Positions 1 through 9,156 of a DNA stretch of 64,000 bases are shown one piece after another. Below the pieces are notes generated by a model, which worked only from the letters and a program-made list of their open reading frames with translations, was not told the origin of the DNA and did not search any database. The position numbers and the translations under genes were made by a program. The stretch is taken from assembly GCF_000020365.1 (NCBI RefSeq), contig NC_012108.1:5216001-5280000 (forward strand). The letters run 5' to 3'. Every line of letters starts with the position of its first letter. Position 1 is the stretch's first letter. Origin of the DNA: Desulforapulum autotrophicum HRM2. GTDB taxonomy: Bacteria; Desulfobacterota; Desulfobacteria; Desulfobacterales; Desulfobacteraceae.

Positions 1-383
1 TAAATGTTATTGAGGCCTTTTTTATAAAAACAGGGCAGATAAAAAGCGTTAGAGTATTTGCATCTTATCAAATGACAGGGATAATCAATGGAAAATTCGT
101 GGATCTCGCCGTTGATCACCTGCCGGATGCCCCGGGCCACCACAGCTGCATTTTTTGCCGAATTCCCCCGGGCACTTTCGCAGATGTCCAGGTAGTTGAT
201 GTCCGGGGAACTCGGCCGGAGCTTGATCTGGTTTGACCGGGCAAATTCGTTCCAGGCCTGGTTGGTCTCGAGGATCCTGCCGTTTTCATCAATGATGGCG
301 ATATGGGCCGACAGGGAGTTGAGAATCGTCCTGGCATAGGCCTGGGTCTGCTTGATGATCTCTTTGGCTTTTTGGGAATCCAT
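1..383 (-). CDS. PAS-domain sensor protein, N-terminal fragment
   Basis: The reading frame opens at an ATG preceded by GGAGG and runs off the left edge of the window, so only about 127 codons are visible. Residues 10-95 look like a PAS domain of the type found in aerotaxis and histidine-kinase sensors (IIDENGRILETNQAWNEFA, then a YLDICESARG stretch and EFSIDYPCH). After the YPCH motif, near position 72, the expected PAS continuation (a conserved KRWF-like segment) is replaced by an unrelated AT-rich tail that stays open to the edge. That suggests the gene is broken there by an insertion or rearrangement, although the rest lies outside the window. The output domain cannot be seen. Confidence 0.6.
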   Translation of the reverse strand, partial: MDSQKAKEIIKQTQAYARTILNSLSAHIAIIDENGRILETNQAWNEFARSNQIKLRPSSPDINYLDICESARGNSAKNAAVVARGIRQVINGEIHEFSIDYPCHLIRCKYSNAFYLPCFYKKGLNNI

Positions 384-535
384 GGTTTTGCCGCCTCCAT
401 GCCGGGGGAACTTGTTCATTATTCGCAAATAGTTTTCACCATGTCAGCCCGAAGCTCCAGCAGTGCAGAATCTGGCGTGAATGATTTTCACCCGCCCCAC
501 AAAAGCGTTTTCCAGGCGAACCTTGGCCTTAAGTA

Positions 536-745
536 TTAATAGTGGGGCGGCTTTTCATTTGCCGGCGCATCGCTTCCCGGGATGAAATCCGAGAGGTCTT
601 TCACCCGACTCACCAAAAGGTCACAGATTCCCCTGAGCCTGTCTATTTCCCGCTGTTGTTCGTAAATCACATCATTCAGGTCTTTAATACTTTTTTCCTG
701 AAATGCAATTTTAATTTCAATGTCCACCAGACGTTGTTCACTCAT
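536..745 (-). CDS. slyX: SlyX family small coiled-coil protein
   Basis: This 69-residue protein matches the SlyX family in length and layout. It has an N-terminal segment (VDIEIKIAFQEKSIKDLNDV), a heptad-like coiled coil through residues 10-50 containing the YEQQREIDRL stretch, and a Pro-rich C-terminus ending in PPHY, a family hallmark. SlyX proteins are widespread, and their biochemical role is not established. The gene stands alone between the PAS fragment and the EamA transporter, with more than 200 bases of apparently empty sequence upstream. Confidence 0.85.
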   Translation of the reverse strand: MSEQRLVDIEIKIAFQEKSIKDLNDVIYEQQREIDRLRGICDLLVSRVKDLSDFIPGSDAPANEKPPHY

Positions 746-974
746 TTTTAATCTTTCTCCAGCCCATTCCCATGGCTCAAGGAAGGACAGTTATGATTCG
801 TGTATAGTACGATCCCGATTTATATCGTTTGCTTTATGGGCTTGCAAGGTAAATATAGCGCTTCAATCTTCTGGAATGGTTTGCCACAGTATGGAAAAAA
901 GGATATGATGCCCCCAAAATTGAGTATCCCGTTTAGTTTGGACCGGCACATCAGGAGAAAAAGTTCCCGCCTGA

Positions 975-1820
975 TCAAAAATTAAAGCGCATCAGACCGG
1001 CACCGACAATCGTAGCCAGGGTCGCCACGACTTTGACTAAATCAAGCCGCTCCTTGAGTACAATCACACCCAGTAAAAGTGCAAAGACAATGCTTGTCTC
1101 TCTCAAAGCCGTCACCATTGGTATGGGCGCAATGGTAAAGGCCCAGATGACCAGGGCATACGCCGAGAACGAGGCACCACCACCAGCCACAGCCAACCTG
1201 TGATGATTACAAAAAACGTCCTTGACAACACCCGGTCGGATAAGGTGCATGACCGAGGTGAAAAACAAGGTATTCAAAAGGGAGAGACTCCCGTAAAACC
1301 CCAAAGAGGTTTCAGCAACCCGGGCCCCCATACCGTCCATCAGGGAATAGGCCGCAATAAACCCACCGGTTACAATTGACAGTATTGCCGCCCGATGATT
1401 TCTTAAACCATTGCTTCGCCGGACCAGGACCAGGCTCATGATTCCGGTGCAGATGATCACGATGGAAACCATCGCCATCCGGCCCAGGGTTACGCCAAGG
1501 AATGCAACTGAGACACCCGTTACAACCAGAGGGGCTACGCCCCGTGCCAGGGGATACACCTGGCTTAGATCACCAATACGATAGGAATAGAGCAGAAACA
1601 GCTGATACCCCGTATGCAACAAAGCGCCAATGACCACGTAGGGCAGGGATTCAATTTGGGGCAACGGGGAGAAGATAAAGGCTGCAAGGCCGAAAGGCAC
1701 ATGGCCCAGGACCACTGCGGTCATGCTGATATGCTTGTCCTGTTCCTGTTTGATTAGAAAATTCCATGAGGCGTGGAGCAGGGCTGCAATCAAGACAGTC
1801 AACATGACAAGGGGAGACAT
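975..1820 (-). CDS. EamA/DMT-superfamily transporter
   Basis: This 281-residue, strongly hydrophobic protein has about ten predicted membrane segments arranged as two repeats, as in the drug/metabolite transporter (EamA) superfamily. The second half carries the typical ETSIVFALLLGVIVLKERL motif, in which a conserved acidic residue precedes the last helices. Such proteins are inner-membrane exporters of amino acids or other metabolites. The substrate cannot be read from the sequence. It lies just downstream of the aap operon on the same strand (21 bases after aapP), so it may be co-transcribed with that amino-acid importer. Confidence 0.85.
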   Translation of the reverse strand: MSPLVMLTVLIAALLHASWNFLIKQEQDKHISMTAVVLGHVPFGLAAFIFSPLPQIESLPYVVIGALLHTGYQLFLLYSYRIGDLSQVYPLARGVAPLVVTGVSVAFLGVTLGRMAMVSIVIICTGIMSLVLVRRSNGLRNHRAAILSIVTGGFIAAYSLMDGMGARVAETSLGFYGSLSLLNTLFFTSVMHLIRPGVVKDVFCNHHRLAVAGGGASFSAYALVIWAFTIAPIPMVTALRETSIVFALLLGVIVLKERLDLVKVVATLATIVGAGLMRFNF

Positions 1821-1841
1821 TCAGCAGGCGTCCTTATCAGA

Positions 1842-2579
1842 TCAAAGAATCTGGCTTAAAAATTTCTGGGTGCGGTCCCACCTGGGGTGGGAAAAAAAAT
1901 TATCCGGATCATTTTCCTCCACGATTTCACCCTCGTCCATGAATATGATTCGGTTGGCCACCTGCCGTGCAAACCCCATTTCATGGGTCACACAGATCAT
2001 GGTCATGCCATCCTGGGCAAGATCCTGAATCACATCCAGCACCTCTTTTACCATTTCCGGGTCCAGGGCCGATGTGGGTTCGTCAAAGAGCATGACCTTG
2101 GGGTTCATGCACAGGGCCCTTGCAATGGCTGCCCGCTGCTGCTGGCCCCCGGAAAGCTGACCCGGCATTTTCTGGGCCTGGTCTGAGATTCTCACCCGTT
2201 CAAGTAATGCCATGGCCGTTGCCATGGCCGTTTTCCTGGGTAGTTTTAAAATCCAGGTGGGGGCCAGGATGAGATTTTCCAGAATGGTCAGGTGGGGAAA
2301 AAGATCAAAGTCCTGAAACACCATCCCAACCTCCCTGCGCACCATGGAAATATTCTTCATCCGGTTTGTCAATGGGGTGCCGGCAACAACAATTTTACCC
2401 TTTTGATGGTATTCAATTCTGTTGATACAGCGGATAAGGGTTGATTTTCCCGATCCTGAAGGGCCGCAGATCACAATAATCTCGCCCTTGTCCACACGCA
2501 TGTTTATGTTTTTAAGCACATGGAAATTGCCAAACCATTTATTTAAGTTGATAATTTCAATCATGGATTCAGGCTTCAT
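1842..2579 (-). CDS. aapP: Amino-acid ABC transporter ATP-binding protein (AapP/GlnQ type)
   Basis: This is the cytoplasmic ATPase of a polar amino-acid importer, about 245 residues. It has a Walker A motif (GPSGSGKST), Q-loop ([11 protein letters not shown]), ABC signature ([15 protein letters not shown]), Walker B ([16 protein letters not shown]) and switch histidine (CVTHEMGFA). The start was set at the ATG beginning MKPESMIEI because AGGAG precedes it by about six bases and it clears the upstream permease gene, whose stop lies at 2596. A longer in-frame start would overlap that permease. It is the last member of a four-gene aapJQMP-like operon. Confidence 0.9.
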   Translation of the reverse strand: MKPESMIEIINLNKWFGNFHVLKNINMRVDKGEIIVICGPSGSGKSTLIRCINRIEYHQKGKIVVAGTPLTNRMKNISMVRREVGMVFQDFDLFPHLTILENLILAPTWILKLPRKTAMATAMALLERVRISDQAQKMPGQLSGGQQQRAAIARALCMNPKVMLFDEPTSALDPEMVKEVLDVIQDLAQDGMTMICVTHEMGFARQVANRIIFMDEGEIVEENDPDNFFSHPRWDRTQKFLSQIL

Positions 2580-2595
2580 GGCATATCTCCTGGAA

Positions 2596-3750
2596 CTACC
2601 ATTTGTTTCGATGCTCAATGGATCGACCATACCGGCTCATGGAAAAACAGATGATCCAGTAAACCAGGGCGCAAAACACATAGGCTTCGGCATCATAGCC
2701 CAACCAGTCAGGGTCCTGGGCAGAGGCTTTGATCATTCCAAGAAAATCAAGCAGCCCCACAATAATCACAAGGGAGGTATCCTTGAACAGGGCCACACAA
2801 CGGCCAATAAGAGAGGGAACCACATGACGAAGGGCCTGGGGCAGCACCACAAAGGCCGTGACCACCCAGCCTGGCAGCCCCAGGGAGGTTGCCGCCTCAA
2901 TCTGGCCTTGGGGAATGGCCTGAAGCCCCCCCCTGACCACCTCGGCAATATAGGCTGCAGAAAACAGTATGATACCGATCTGCACCCTCAGAAGGTTGTT
3001 GATATTCATCTCCCTGGGAAGAAAAATAGGCAGCATGACCGAGGCCATGAATAAAATCGTAATCAGAGGAACCCCCCGTATGGATTCGATCATGCCAATG
3101 GACAGGGATCTGATCACCACCCATTCCGACCGCCTGCCCAGGGCCAGCAGGATACCCAATGGAATAGACATGATGATCCCGATGGCGGCAAGCCCTGTAC
3201 TCAGCATGAGGCCACCCCACAGGGACTGGTCCACCACCGTTAACCCCATTCCCCCATTGATCAGGAAATAGAGGGGCAGGGGCAAAAACAACCACATTCC
3301 CATTATCATCCTTACCCCCAGCAACCGGAGGGCCGTCACGGCGCACACCGCAGCAAAAATGACAAAGGCCATAACCGGTCGCCACAACAGCTGTTCAGGG
3401 TAAAGACCGGTCATGAGCACCCGGAATTTGACAAAAATAAATGTCCAGCAAGCACCTGTTCGTTCAATGGTACCCGGATCTGCACCTTGGGGCAGTGCTG
3501 ACAGGCTAAAGTTAGCATCAAGGATTGCCCAGGAAATCAGGGGTGGAAAAATTTTCCACAGGAGGGCAAGGGCTGCAAGGGTGAGCATGGCGTTGAGCGG
3601 ACTGCTGAAAAGGTTCTGTTTGAGCCAGCCAATGACGCCCACAGACTCCAAAGGAGCCGGAAGGGCCGGGCTGGGTTTGAACACGAGCAGCCCGTCGTGG
3701 ACATCCGGCTCAGGTCTATCGAGTTCATGTTTATCGAGCAGGGCTGTCAT
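2596..3750 (-). CDS. aapM: General L-amino-acid ABC transporter permease (AapM type)
   Basis: This 384-residue inner-membrane permease of the HisMQ family has an N-terminal extension with several membrane segments, typical of the large Aap/Bzt permeases rather than the roughly 220-residue HisM type. The C-terminal half holds the core permease domain, including the coupling EAA-like loop ([25 protein letters not shown] cut to its key residues EAATSLGLP). It lies two bases after aapQ and 16 bases before aapP, so the operon is tightly packed. It should pair with AapQ to form the heteromeric channel. Confidence 0.9.
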   Translation of the reverse strand: MTALLDKHELDRPEPDVHDGLLVFKPSPALPAPLESVGVIGWLKQNLFSSPLNAMLTLAALALLWKIFPPLISWAILDANFSLSALPQGADPGTIERTGACWTFIFVKFRVLMTGLYPEQLLWRPVMAFVIFAAVCAVTALRLLGVRMIMGMWLFLPLPLYFLINGGMGLTVVDQSLWGGLMLSTGLAAIGIIMSIPLGILLALGRRSEWVVIRSLSIGMIESIRGVPLITILFMASVMLPIFLPREMNINNLLRVQIGIILFSAAYIAEVVRGGLQAIPQGQIEAATSLGLPGWVVTAFVVLPQALRHVVPSLIGRCVALFKDTSLVIIVGLLDFLGMIKASAQDPDWLGYDAEAYVFCALVYWIICFSMSRYGRSIEHRNKW

Positions 3751-3752
3751 GG

Positions 3753-4913
3753 TTATCTTCCAATGAGCTGAACTTTACCATTCAGCCAGTTCATGATCAT
3801 GGAGACGATCAGATTGATGGTCATGTAAACCCCCATCCAGATGGCAATCACTTCAATGGCCTGATCGTTCTGACCGATAATGGTGCCCCCGATGGAGACC
3901 ATGTCCGGGTACCCGATGGCAACGGCCAGGGAAGAGTTTTTAACCAGGCTTGTGTAATCATTGGTAGTGGCGGGGATAATTACCCGCAGGGCCTGGGGCA
4001 GAATGACTTTTCTCATGGTCAGGCCCGGTGGCAACCCCAGGGCCTTGGATGAATTGATCTGCCCAATGTTCACCGACTGGATGCCGCTTCGGACATTTTC
4101 ACCGATAAAGGCGGCCGTGTACAGGACAAGACCTGTCATCAGGGCTGAGAATTCAGGACGAATCACAAGCCCCCCCTTGAAATTAAACCCCCTTAAAACG
4201 GCAAACTCCCAGGATAATGGGGTGCTGGCCAGGAACCATGCAATGGTGGGAAGTGTAACAACGGCAATCATCCCCAGAAAAAACGAGGGGATGATCCGGC
4301 CCGTCTCCCTGTGGCGCTTTGCCCCATATCGATTGATTAAAACAGCAACCAGGATTCCAGCCAGAAAAGCCATGCCCACAAACCAGAACCCTGGCTCTGG
4401 CATGGGTCTTGGAAGGTAGATGCCCCGGTTATTCAAGAAAAAACCGGAAAAAGGAATCAAGCTTTTTTGGGGAGAGGGCAACGCAGCAAGGGCAATGGAA
4501 TAGGTGAAAAACAAGATCAAAAGCAGGGGAATGTTTCTCAAAACCTCCACATATATCTCTGCCAGTTTTGAGATGAGCCAGTTGCTGGACACCCGTGCAA
4601 CACCAATTAAAATGCCCATAATGGTGGCCAGGACGATTCCCATAAAAGCCACATAAAGGGTGTTGAGGATTCCCATGAGAAAGGCATACCCATAGGAATC
4701 CGCAGGTGTGTAAGGCAACAGGGAGTTGCTGATGGGCATGCCCGATTCAAGGGACAGGAACCCAAAGCCCGACGCAATATTCCGGGCTTCAAGATTTGCC
4801 TGAGTATTGACCAGAAGTCCATGGGCAGCATAGAAGATAATGCCCAGAACTGCCGCCTGGAGCACCACCGTTGTGACACTTGTCTTTGAACGAAAAAACG
4901 CCAATGGTTTCAA
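3753..4913 (-). CDS. aapQ: General L-amino-acid ABC transporter permease (AapQ type)
   Basis: This 386-residue permease is the companion of AapM. It has an N-terminal membrane anchor (about residues 15-30), a HisMQ-type permease core starting near residue 85 (YAFLMGILNTLYVAFMGIVL), a large insertion between helices, and the coupling loop INSSKALGLPPGLTMRKVIL near residue 290. The size and the insertion are characteristic of AapQ/BztB. It lies one base after the binding-protein gene and just before aapM, which fixes the operon order J-Q-M-P. Confidence 0.9.
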   Translation of the reverse strand: MKPLAFFRSKTSVTTVVLQAAVLGIIFYAAHGLLVNTQANLEARNIASGFGFLSLESGMPISNSLLPYTPADSYGYAFLMGILNTLYVAFMGIVLATIMGILIGVARVSSNWLISKLAEIYVEVLRNIPLLLILFFTYSIALAALPSPQKSLIPFSGFFLNNRGIYLPRPMPEPGFWFVGMAFLAGILVAVLINRYGAKRHRETGRIIPSFFLGMIAVVTLPTIAWFLASTPLSWEFAVLRGFNFKGGLVIRPEFSALMTGLVLYTAAFIGENVRSGIQSVNIGQINSSKALGLPPGLTMRKVILPQALRVIIPATTNDYTSLVKNSSLAVAIGYPDMVSIGGTIIGQNDQAIEVIAIWMGVYMTINLIVSMIMNWLNGKVQLIGR

Positions 4914-4914
4914 A

Positions 4915-5943
4915 TTACCGGATGGGCAGGGCGTACTGAAGTCCGCCTTTGGTCCACAGCCGATTCACTCCCCTGGGAATATTCAATGCGGTGGCAGGTC
5001 CAAAGTGGCGGTCATAAATCTCGCCATAGTTGCCAACAGCCTGTATTACCCGTACCATCCAGTCCTTGTCAAGGCCGATATAGCTGCCCGTATCACCGGA
5101 CTTACCCAGCATGCGCTGGACAACGGGATTTTCAGATTTTTCTTTCATTTCAAGGACATTGGCCGATGTGATGCCATACTCTTCAGCAGCAACCAGTCCG
5201 TTGAGAACCCAGGTGACAATGTCTTTCCACTGGTTGTCCCCATGGCGAACCAGGGGTGCCAGGGGCTCCTTGGAAATGACTTCAGGCATGATTTCATGAT
5301 CATTGGGATTGGGCAGGGTGGTTCTTAAAGAGGCCAACTGGCTTACATCCGTGGTAAAACAATCGCACCGGCCCGTGGCATAGGCATTGAGGGCTTCTTT
5401 TTTGCCATCAAAAACAAGGGCCTCAATTTTAAGGCCGTTGGCCCTGGCAAAATCGGCCAGATTCAATTCCGATGTGGTGCCGGCCGTGACGCATACCGTT
5501 GCGCCGTCAATCTTGGTTGCAGAGTCAACGCCCAAAGCCTTTTTGACCATGAATCCCTGACCGTCGTAAAAAACAATTTTTGTAAAATCAACCCCTTGTT
5601 TTCCATCCCGTTTCAAGGTCCAGGTGGTGGTCCTGGAGGTCAGATCCACCTGACCAGAAGAGACGGCAATGATCTTCTGCTTGGACGCCAGGGGAACAAA
5701 CTTAATCTTTTGGGGATCCGACAGGACAGCGGCTGCAACAGCCCTTGCCATGTCCACATCAAAGCCCACCCATTTCCCCGTGGAATCGGGAATTGAAAAT
5801 CCGGGAATACCTTCGCTGATACCGCAGGTTAAAACATCCTTGGCCCTGACATCCTCCAGGGTTCCGGCCCATGGTCCAGTACATGGGAAAGCCCCCATCA
5901 TGATAAAAATCATGGTCAAAAGACCCAATAACTTTTTCAGCAT
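4915..5943 (-). CDS. aapJ: Periplasmic amino-acid-binding protein (AapJ type)
   Basis: This 342-residue family-3 solute-binding protein has a hydrophobic signal peptide in residues 1-27. Mature-protein motifs include DVLTCGISEGIPGFS, GFDVDMARAVAAAVL and the LTSRTTTWTLKRD segment typical of AapJ/BztA. The length (about 340) and the Cys residues in the C-terminal lobe (VCVTAGTTSE, GRCDCFTTDVSQLA) also match that family. It should deliver polar L-amino acids to the AapQM-P complex. It is first in the operon and is preceded by a recognisable sigma-70-like promoter. Confidence 0.9.
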   Translation of the reverse strand: MLKKLLGLLTMIFIMMGAFPCTGPWAGTLEDVRAKDVLTCGISEGIPGFSIPDSTGKWVGFDVDMARAVAAAVLSDPQKIKFVPLASKQKIIAVSSGQVDLTSRTTTWTLKRDGKQGVDFTKIVFYDGQGFMVKKALGVDSATKIDGATVCVTAGTTSELNLADFARANGLKIEALVFDGKKEALNAYATGRCDCFTTDVSQLASLRTTLPNPNDHEIMPEVISKEPLAPLVRHGDNQWKDIVTWVLNGLVAAEEYGITSANVLEMKEKSENPVVQRMLGKSGDTGSYIGLDKDWMVRVIQAVGNYGEIYDRHFGPATALNIPRGVNRLWTKGGLQYALPIR

Positions 5944-6010
5944 AATTTCTCCTTTCCAAAATGTAAAAAGCTCAAATTTGATCCATAAAAAAACAGTACG
6001 ATCAGACTGT

Positions 6011-6039
6011 ATTTAGGACAACGGCTTACATCTTGTCAA
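6011..6039 (-). promoter_or_regulatory. Sigma-70-like promoter of the aap operon
   Basis: On the minus strand TTGACA (6034-6039) is separated by 17 bases from CTAAAT (6011-6016), about 70 bases upstream of the aapJ start. The -35 box is perfect and the -10 box is imperfect. Directly downstream lies a small ACAGT/ACTGT hairpin followed by T residues, which might attenuate transcription. Confidence 0.5.
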
Positions 6040-6054
6040 GGCAGCATTTGCAGC

Positions 6055-6083
6055 GGCAGCAATACCGGAATGGTATTGCTGCC
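6055..6083. terminator. Strong stem-loop after the glycosyltransferase gene
   Basis: A perfect 12-bp stem (GGCAGCAATACC / GGTATTGCTGCC) with a five-base loop lies just beyond the stop of the minus-strand glycosyltransferase and upstream of the aap promoter. There is no good T-tract on either strand, so it may be a terminator helped by other factors or an RNA-end-stabilising hairpin. Confidence 0.5.
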
Positions 6084-6100
6084 GAAAATTACACCACAAA

Positions 6101-7510
6101 TCAGATGATGTGGGCTGGGTGCAGGGCGTCCGTTATCAAGCGGGGCTGTTCGCCCATCAACGACAGAGACTGGGCCTGTTTTGGAGCAATATCACGGGTA
6201 AGCCAGCCGGATCGATGGGAGGTCATCAGGGCATAGGGCTTAATCCAGGAAAGCGCCAGAAACCCGTAAAACCCGTATGTATAGGCCCATAGGGCACTGG
6301 TGCGATTGTATTTCCAGGCATAGATTCCGGCGGCAAGACTCTGAAAGACAAGGATTCCTGCCACAATGGAGATCCCAAAGGAGGAGAAATTTTGTGGCAT
6401 GATCTTGACAAGGGTAATCACGAACAAGGGCGTTTTGATCAGGGAGAGCCATCCGGAAAGCAGGTTAATCCGTGCGCCAACCATGGAGCCTTTACGGAAT
6501 TTTCTAAAGGCAAACCGGCTCATGGCAATGGTCTCTCTCACATTGCTCCTGCCCCAGCGCAGGTACATCTTGCAAAGCTTGGTGTAGGTGACAGGAATTT
6601 CCGTGTAAACCATGGCATTCTGCTGGAAAAGGACGTGATTCCCCTCCCGGAGAATGAGATTGGTCATGGCCCTGTCTTCGCCGATATTGGCTGGACGACC
6701 GCAGTATGTCTGATGCAGCCATTCGGGCAGCACCTGTATGACAACGCTTTTTCGGTAGGCGGAAAGGGCACCCGGGGTACACATCACCGTATTGACCATG
6801 CTCTGGCTTGCCCTCATAAAATCAAAACCGTAGACAAAAGCCACATCCAGCATCCTGGGAATCATTCCTTTTTCCCGGTTAAGCACCCGGACATTTCCGG
6901 CAACGGCACCGACCCTGGCATCCTTTACAAAAGGGGCCACCATATGTCTGATGGTCAGCGGTTCAACCATGGAATCACTGTCCACGGTAATGAGAATACT
7001 GCCCGTACTTTTCACGAAGCCCGAATAAAGGGCATGGCGTTTCCCCTGATTCTGCTGCAGCCGGATGATTTTCAGGCCCTTGCCCAACTCCTGTTTGGCC
7101 TTTTTAATCCAGTCCCAGGTGTCATCCTGGCTGCCGTCATCAACGGCAATGAGCTGTAGTTTTTTCTTTGGATAGTCACTCGCGACAAGACTTTTCAGGG
7201 TTTTGTAAACTTGAACGCCTTCGTTGAACGCAGGAACTATGACCGTGCAATGGGGTAACTGGGATGTTTCGCAGTCGGATATCGGCCGGTATCGAACAGC
7301 CAGAACAATCCGCCAGACAAGTTCTACAACAACAAGGGTCAAAAGCAATGACCCGAAACACATGGCAGGATGAATCGTAAATGCCTGGGGCCAGGAAATT
7401 CTTGTCCATGGCGTGGCGCCCCTAAGACCAATCATCATTCCTGAAAATGCGATACATAAGATAAAGGTTAATTTGAAAACTCTGCTTGATAGAGATTCCA
7501 TTTTGAGCAT
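6101..7510 (-). CDS. Membrane glycosyltransferase, family 2 (processive-type)
   Basis: This 469-residue inner-membrane protein has two N-terminal membrane segments, a cytoplasmic GT-A domain (about residues 85-330) and about three C-terminal membrane segments. Catalytic and binding motifs of GT2 enzymes are visible: VIVPAFNEG, AVDDGSQDDT, the metal-binding VDSDSM (DxD), GEDRAMTN (base-containing ED) and YLRWGRS (the QxxRW-like motif of hyaluronan, chitin and cellulose synthases). It probably polymerises or adds an N-acetylhexosamine or other sugar to a surface polysaccharide. A second ATG nine bases downstream (MESLSS) is better spaced from GAGG and may be the real start. No other polysaccharide genes are adjacent. 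Confidence 0.85.
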   Translation of the reverse strand: MLKMESLSSRVFKLTFILCIAFSGMMIGLRGATPWTRISWPQAFTIHPAMCFGSLLLTLVVVELVWRIVLAVRYRPISDCETSQLPHCTVIVPAFNEGVQVYKTLKSLVASDYPKKKLQLIAVDDGSQDDTWDWIKKAKQELGKGLKIIRLQQNQGKRHALYSGFVKSTGSILITVDSDSMVEPLTIRHMVAPFVKDARVGAVAGNVRVLNREKGMIPRMLDVAFVYGFDFMRASQSMVNTVMCTPGALSAYRKSVVIQVLPEWLHQTYCGRPANIGEDRAMTNLILREGNHVLFQQNAMVYTEIPVTYTKLCKMYLRWGRSNVRETIAMSRFAFRKFRKGSMVGARINLLSGWLSLIKTPLFVITLVKIMPQNFSSFGISIVAGILVFQSLAAGIYAWKYNRTSALWAYTYGFYGFLALSWIKPYALMTSHRSGWLTRDIAPKQAQSLSLMGEQPRLITDALHPAHII

Positions 7511-7550
7511 GCCTCATACGTTGATATGTGTTAATAGGGACAATCAAAAA

Positions 7551-7580
7551 CCTCACGAAATCCTCACGAAATCCTCACGG
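7551..7580 (-). promoter_or_regulatory. Three 11-bp direct repeats upstream of the glycosyltransferase
   Basis: The unit CCTCACGAAAT (plus-strand reading) occurs twice exactly and a third time truncated, with an 11-base period and no gaps, about 45 bases upstream of the glycosyltransferase start. Helically phased direct repeats are the usual binding sites of OmpR/PhoB-type response regulators. The regulator is unknown. Confidence 0.45.
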
Positions 7581-7779
7581 TCTGATTCATGATAGCGGAG
7601 GAATATACGCCTGAACCATGATGTTTGCAAGCACTATTTTACCCCCCTCATTTGATCGTGCAAAAACGTAATTATGTTGTTTTTATTATTACAAATCTGT
7701 TATTAGTCAACACCTGCTGCCCGGTTCAAAAAACAAAAAGACGAATGCTTTCAGTTGGATAACTTATTCCAGATTCCCA

Positions 7780-7795
7780 TGGCATCCTCTTTGCA
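7780..7795 (+). promoter_or_regulatory. Sigma-54 promoter of amt
   Basis: TGGCATCCTCTTTGCA matches the -24/-12 consensus, with the invariant GG and GC separated by exactly ten bases. It lies 65 bases upstream of the ammonium transporter start. Nitrogen-regulated amt genes are commonly sigma-54 dependent. Confidence 0.8.
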
Positions 7796-7860
7796 TTTTA
7801 TTGATAGGTTTACGAAATTAAAACACGTTTGCTAACTTATAATTTTTTGAGGGAGGGGAA

Positions 7861-9156
7861 ATGAAACTGAAAAATTTATTCATGACCGGGGCCATGGTGA
7901 CGGCATCGTCAACAATGGCCTTTGCCGGAGACGCGACTCTGAATTCGGGCGATACGGCATGGGTCATTGTGGCAACGGCCCTTGTTATGGTGATGACACC
8001 GGCGGGACTGGCTCTTTTTTACGGGGGTATGTCCAGATCAAAAAATTTTTTAAACACCGTTGCCATGACCTTTACGGCCTACTGTCTGGCAAGCGTGGTA
8101 TGGGTTATATGGGGTTACACCATTGCCTTTGGCAGTGATGTGGGTGGCATTTTCGGGACCCTGGAATATCTTTTTCTCATGGGGATAGACCATACAAGCC
8201 TCACGGGAACCATTCCAACCCTCGTGTTTGTCGTTTTTCAAATGACCTTTGCCTGCATTACAGCAGCCCTGGTATTGGGTGCCGTAGTGGACCGGATGAA
8301 ATTTTCATCCTGGATTCTCTTTACCGTTGTCTGGATCACCTTTGTATATGCGCCGGTTGCCCACTGGGCCTGGGGCGGCGGATGGATGCACGCCATGGGA
8401 GCCCTTGATTTTGCAGGGGGTAACGTGGTCCACATCAATGCCGGTGTTGCAGGTCTTGTACTCTGCCTTGTGGTTGGAAAACGGGAGGGTTACGGGCGCG
8501 AAGCCATGTTTCCTTCAAGTATTGCCCTCACCTCCCTGGGTGCTGCCCTTCTGTGGTTTGGCTGGTTCGGATTCAATGCGGGCAGTCAACTTGCAGCAGA
8601 CGGCATTGCCGGATCTGCCTTTCTTGTCACCAATACCTCGGCTGCAGCTGGCGGCCTTGCCTGGATGGCCGTGGAGTGGTATCACAGCCAGCGCCCCACC
8701 CTGCTCGGCATTGCTTCAGGGGTTGTGGCAGGCCTGGTTGCCATTACGCCTGGGGCCGGTTTTGTCAACCTGCCCTGTTCGTTGATCATGGGAGCTGTGG
8801 GAGGTGCCCTTGGGTATTTCAGCGTGGGACTTCTCAAGAAAAAATTAGGCTATGATGATTCCCTTGACGCCTTTGGGGTTCACGGGGTATGCGGAATCTG
8901 GGGCGCGCTGGCAACCGGCCTCTTTGCCGACCCTTCAATCACTCCGGGTGCAGCCGGGCTCTTTTTCGGCAATCCCGGGCAGTTTATGATCCAGTTGATC
9001 TCTGTTCTTGGCACAGCCGCCTACAGTGCGGTTGCCACACTTGCCGTTATATTCATGGTAAAATATCTTACCTCAGGCCTCAGGGTAACCCGGGATGAAG
9101 AAATCACAGGGTTGGACAATTCCATCCACGGAGAACGGGCCTTTGAGGGACTATAG
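7861..9156 (+). CDS. amt: Ammonium transporter Amt
   Basis: This 431-residue ammonium channel has a cleavable signal peptide (residues 1-22, ending AFAG) and eleven membrane segments. Family motifs include GGMSRSKNFLNT, the VYAPVAHWAWGGGWMHAMGALDFAGG stretch (key residues HWAWGGGW, DFAGG), and HINAGVAGL and FGVHGVCGIWGALATGLFA, which carry the twin pore histidines. It follows a strong GGGAGG ribosome-binding site and a sigma-54 promoter. No glnK/glnB gene is adjacent, although a PII protein normally gates Amt. The 3' end overlaps the convergent CHASE2/HD-GYP gene by six bases. Confidence 0.95.
   Translation: MKLKNLFMTGAMVTASSTMAFAGDATLNSGDTAWVIVATALVMVMTPAGLALFYGGMSRSKNFLNTVAMTFTAYCLASVVWVIWGYTIAFGSDVGGIFGTLEYLFLMGIDHTSLTGTIPTLVFVVFQMTFACITAALVLGAVVDRMKFSSWILFTVVWITFVYAPVAHWAWGGGWMHAMGALDFAGGNVVHINAGVAGLVLCLVVGKREGYGREAMFPSSIALTSLGAALLWFGWFGFNAGSQLAADGIAGSAFLVTNTSAAAGGLAWMAVEWYHSQRPTLLGIASGVVAGLVAITPGAGFVNLPCSLIMGAVGGALGYFSVGLLKKKLGYDDSLDAFGVHGVCGIWGALATGLFADPSITPGAAGLFFGNPGQFMIQLISVLGTAAYSAVATLAVIFMVKYLTSGLRVTRDEEITGLDNSIHGERAFEGL

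Noticed and set aside
116-400. 94-codon minus-strand ORF at the left edge
   Set aside because: It is a shifted frame of the PAS gene; the PAS frame has the domain motifs.
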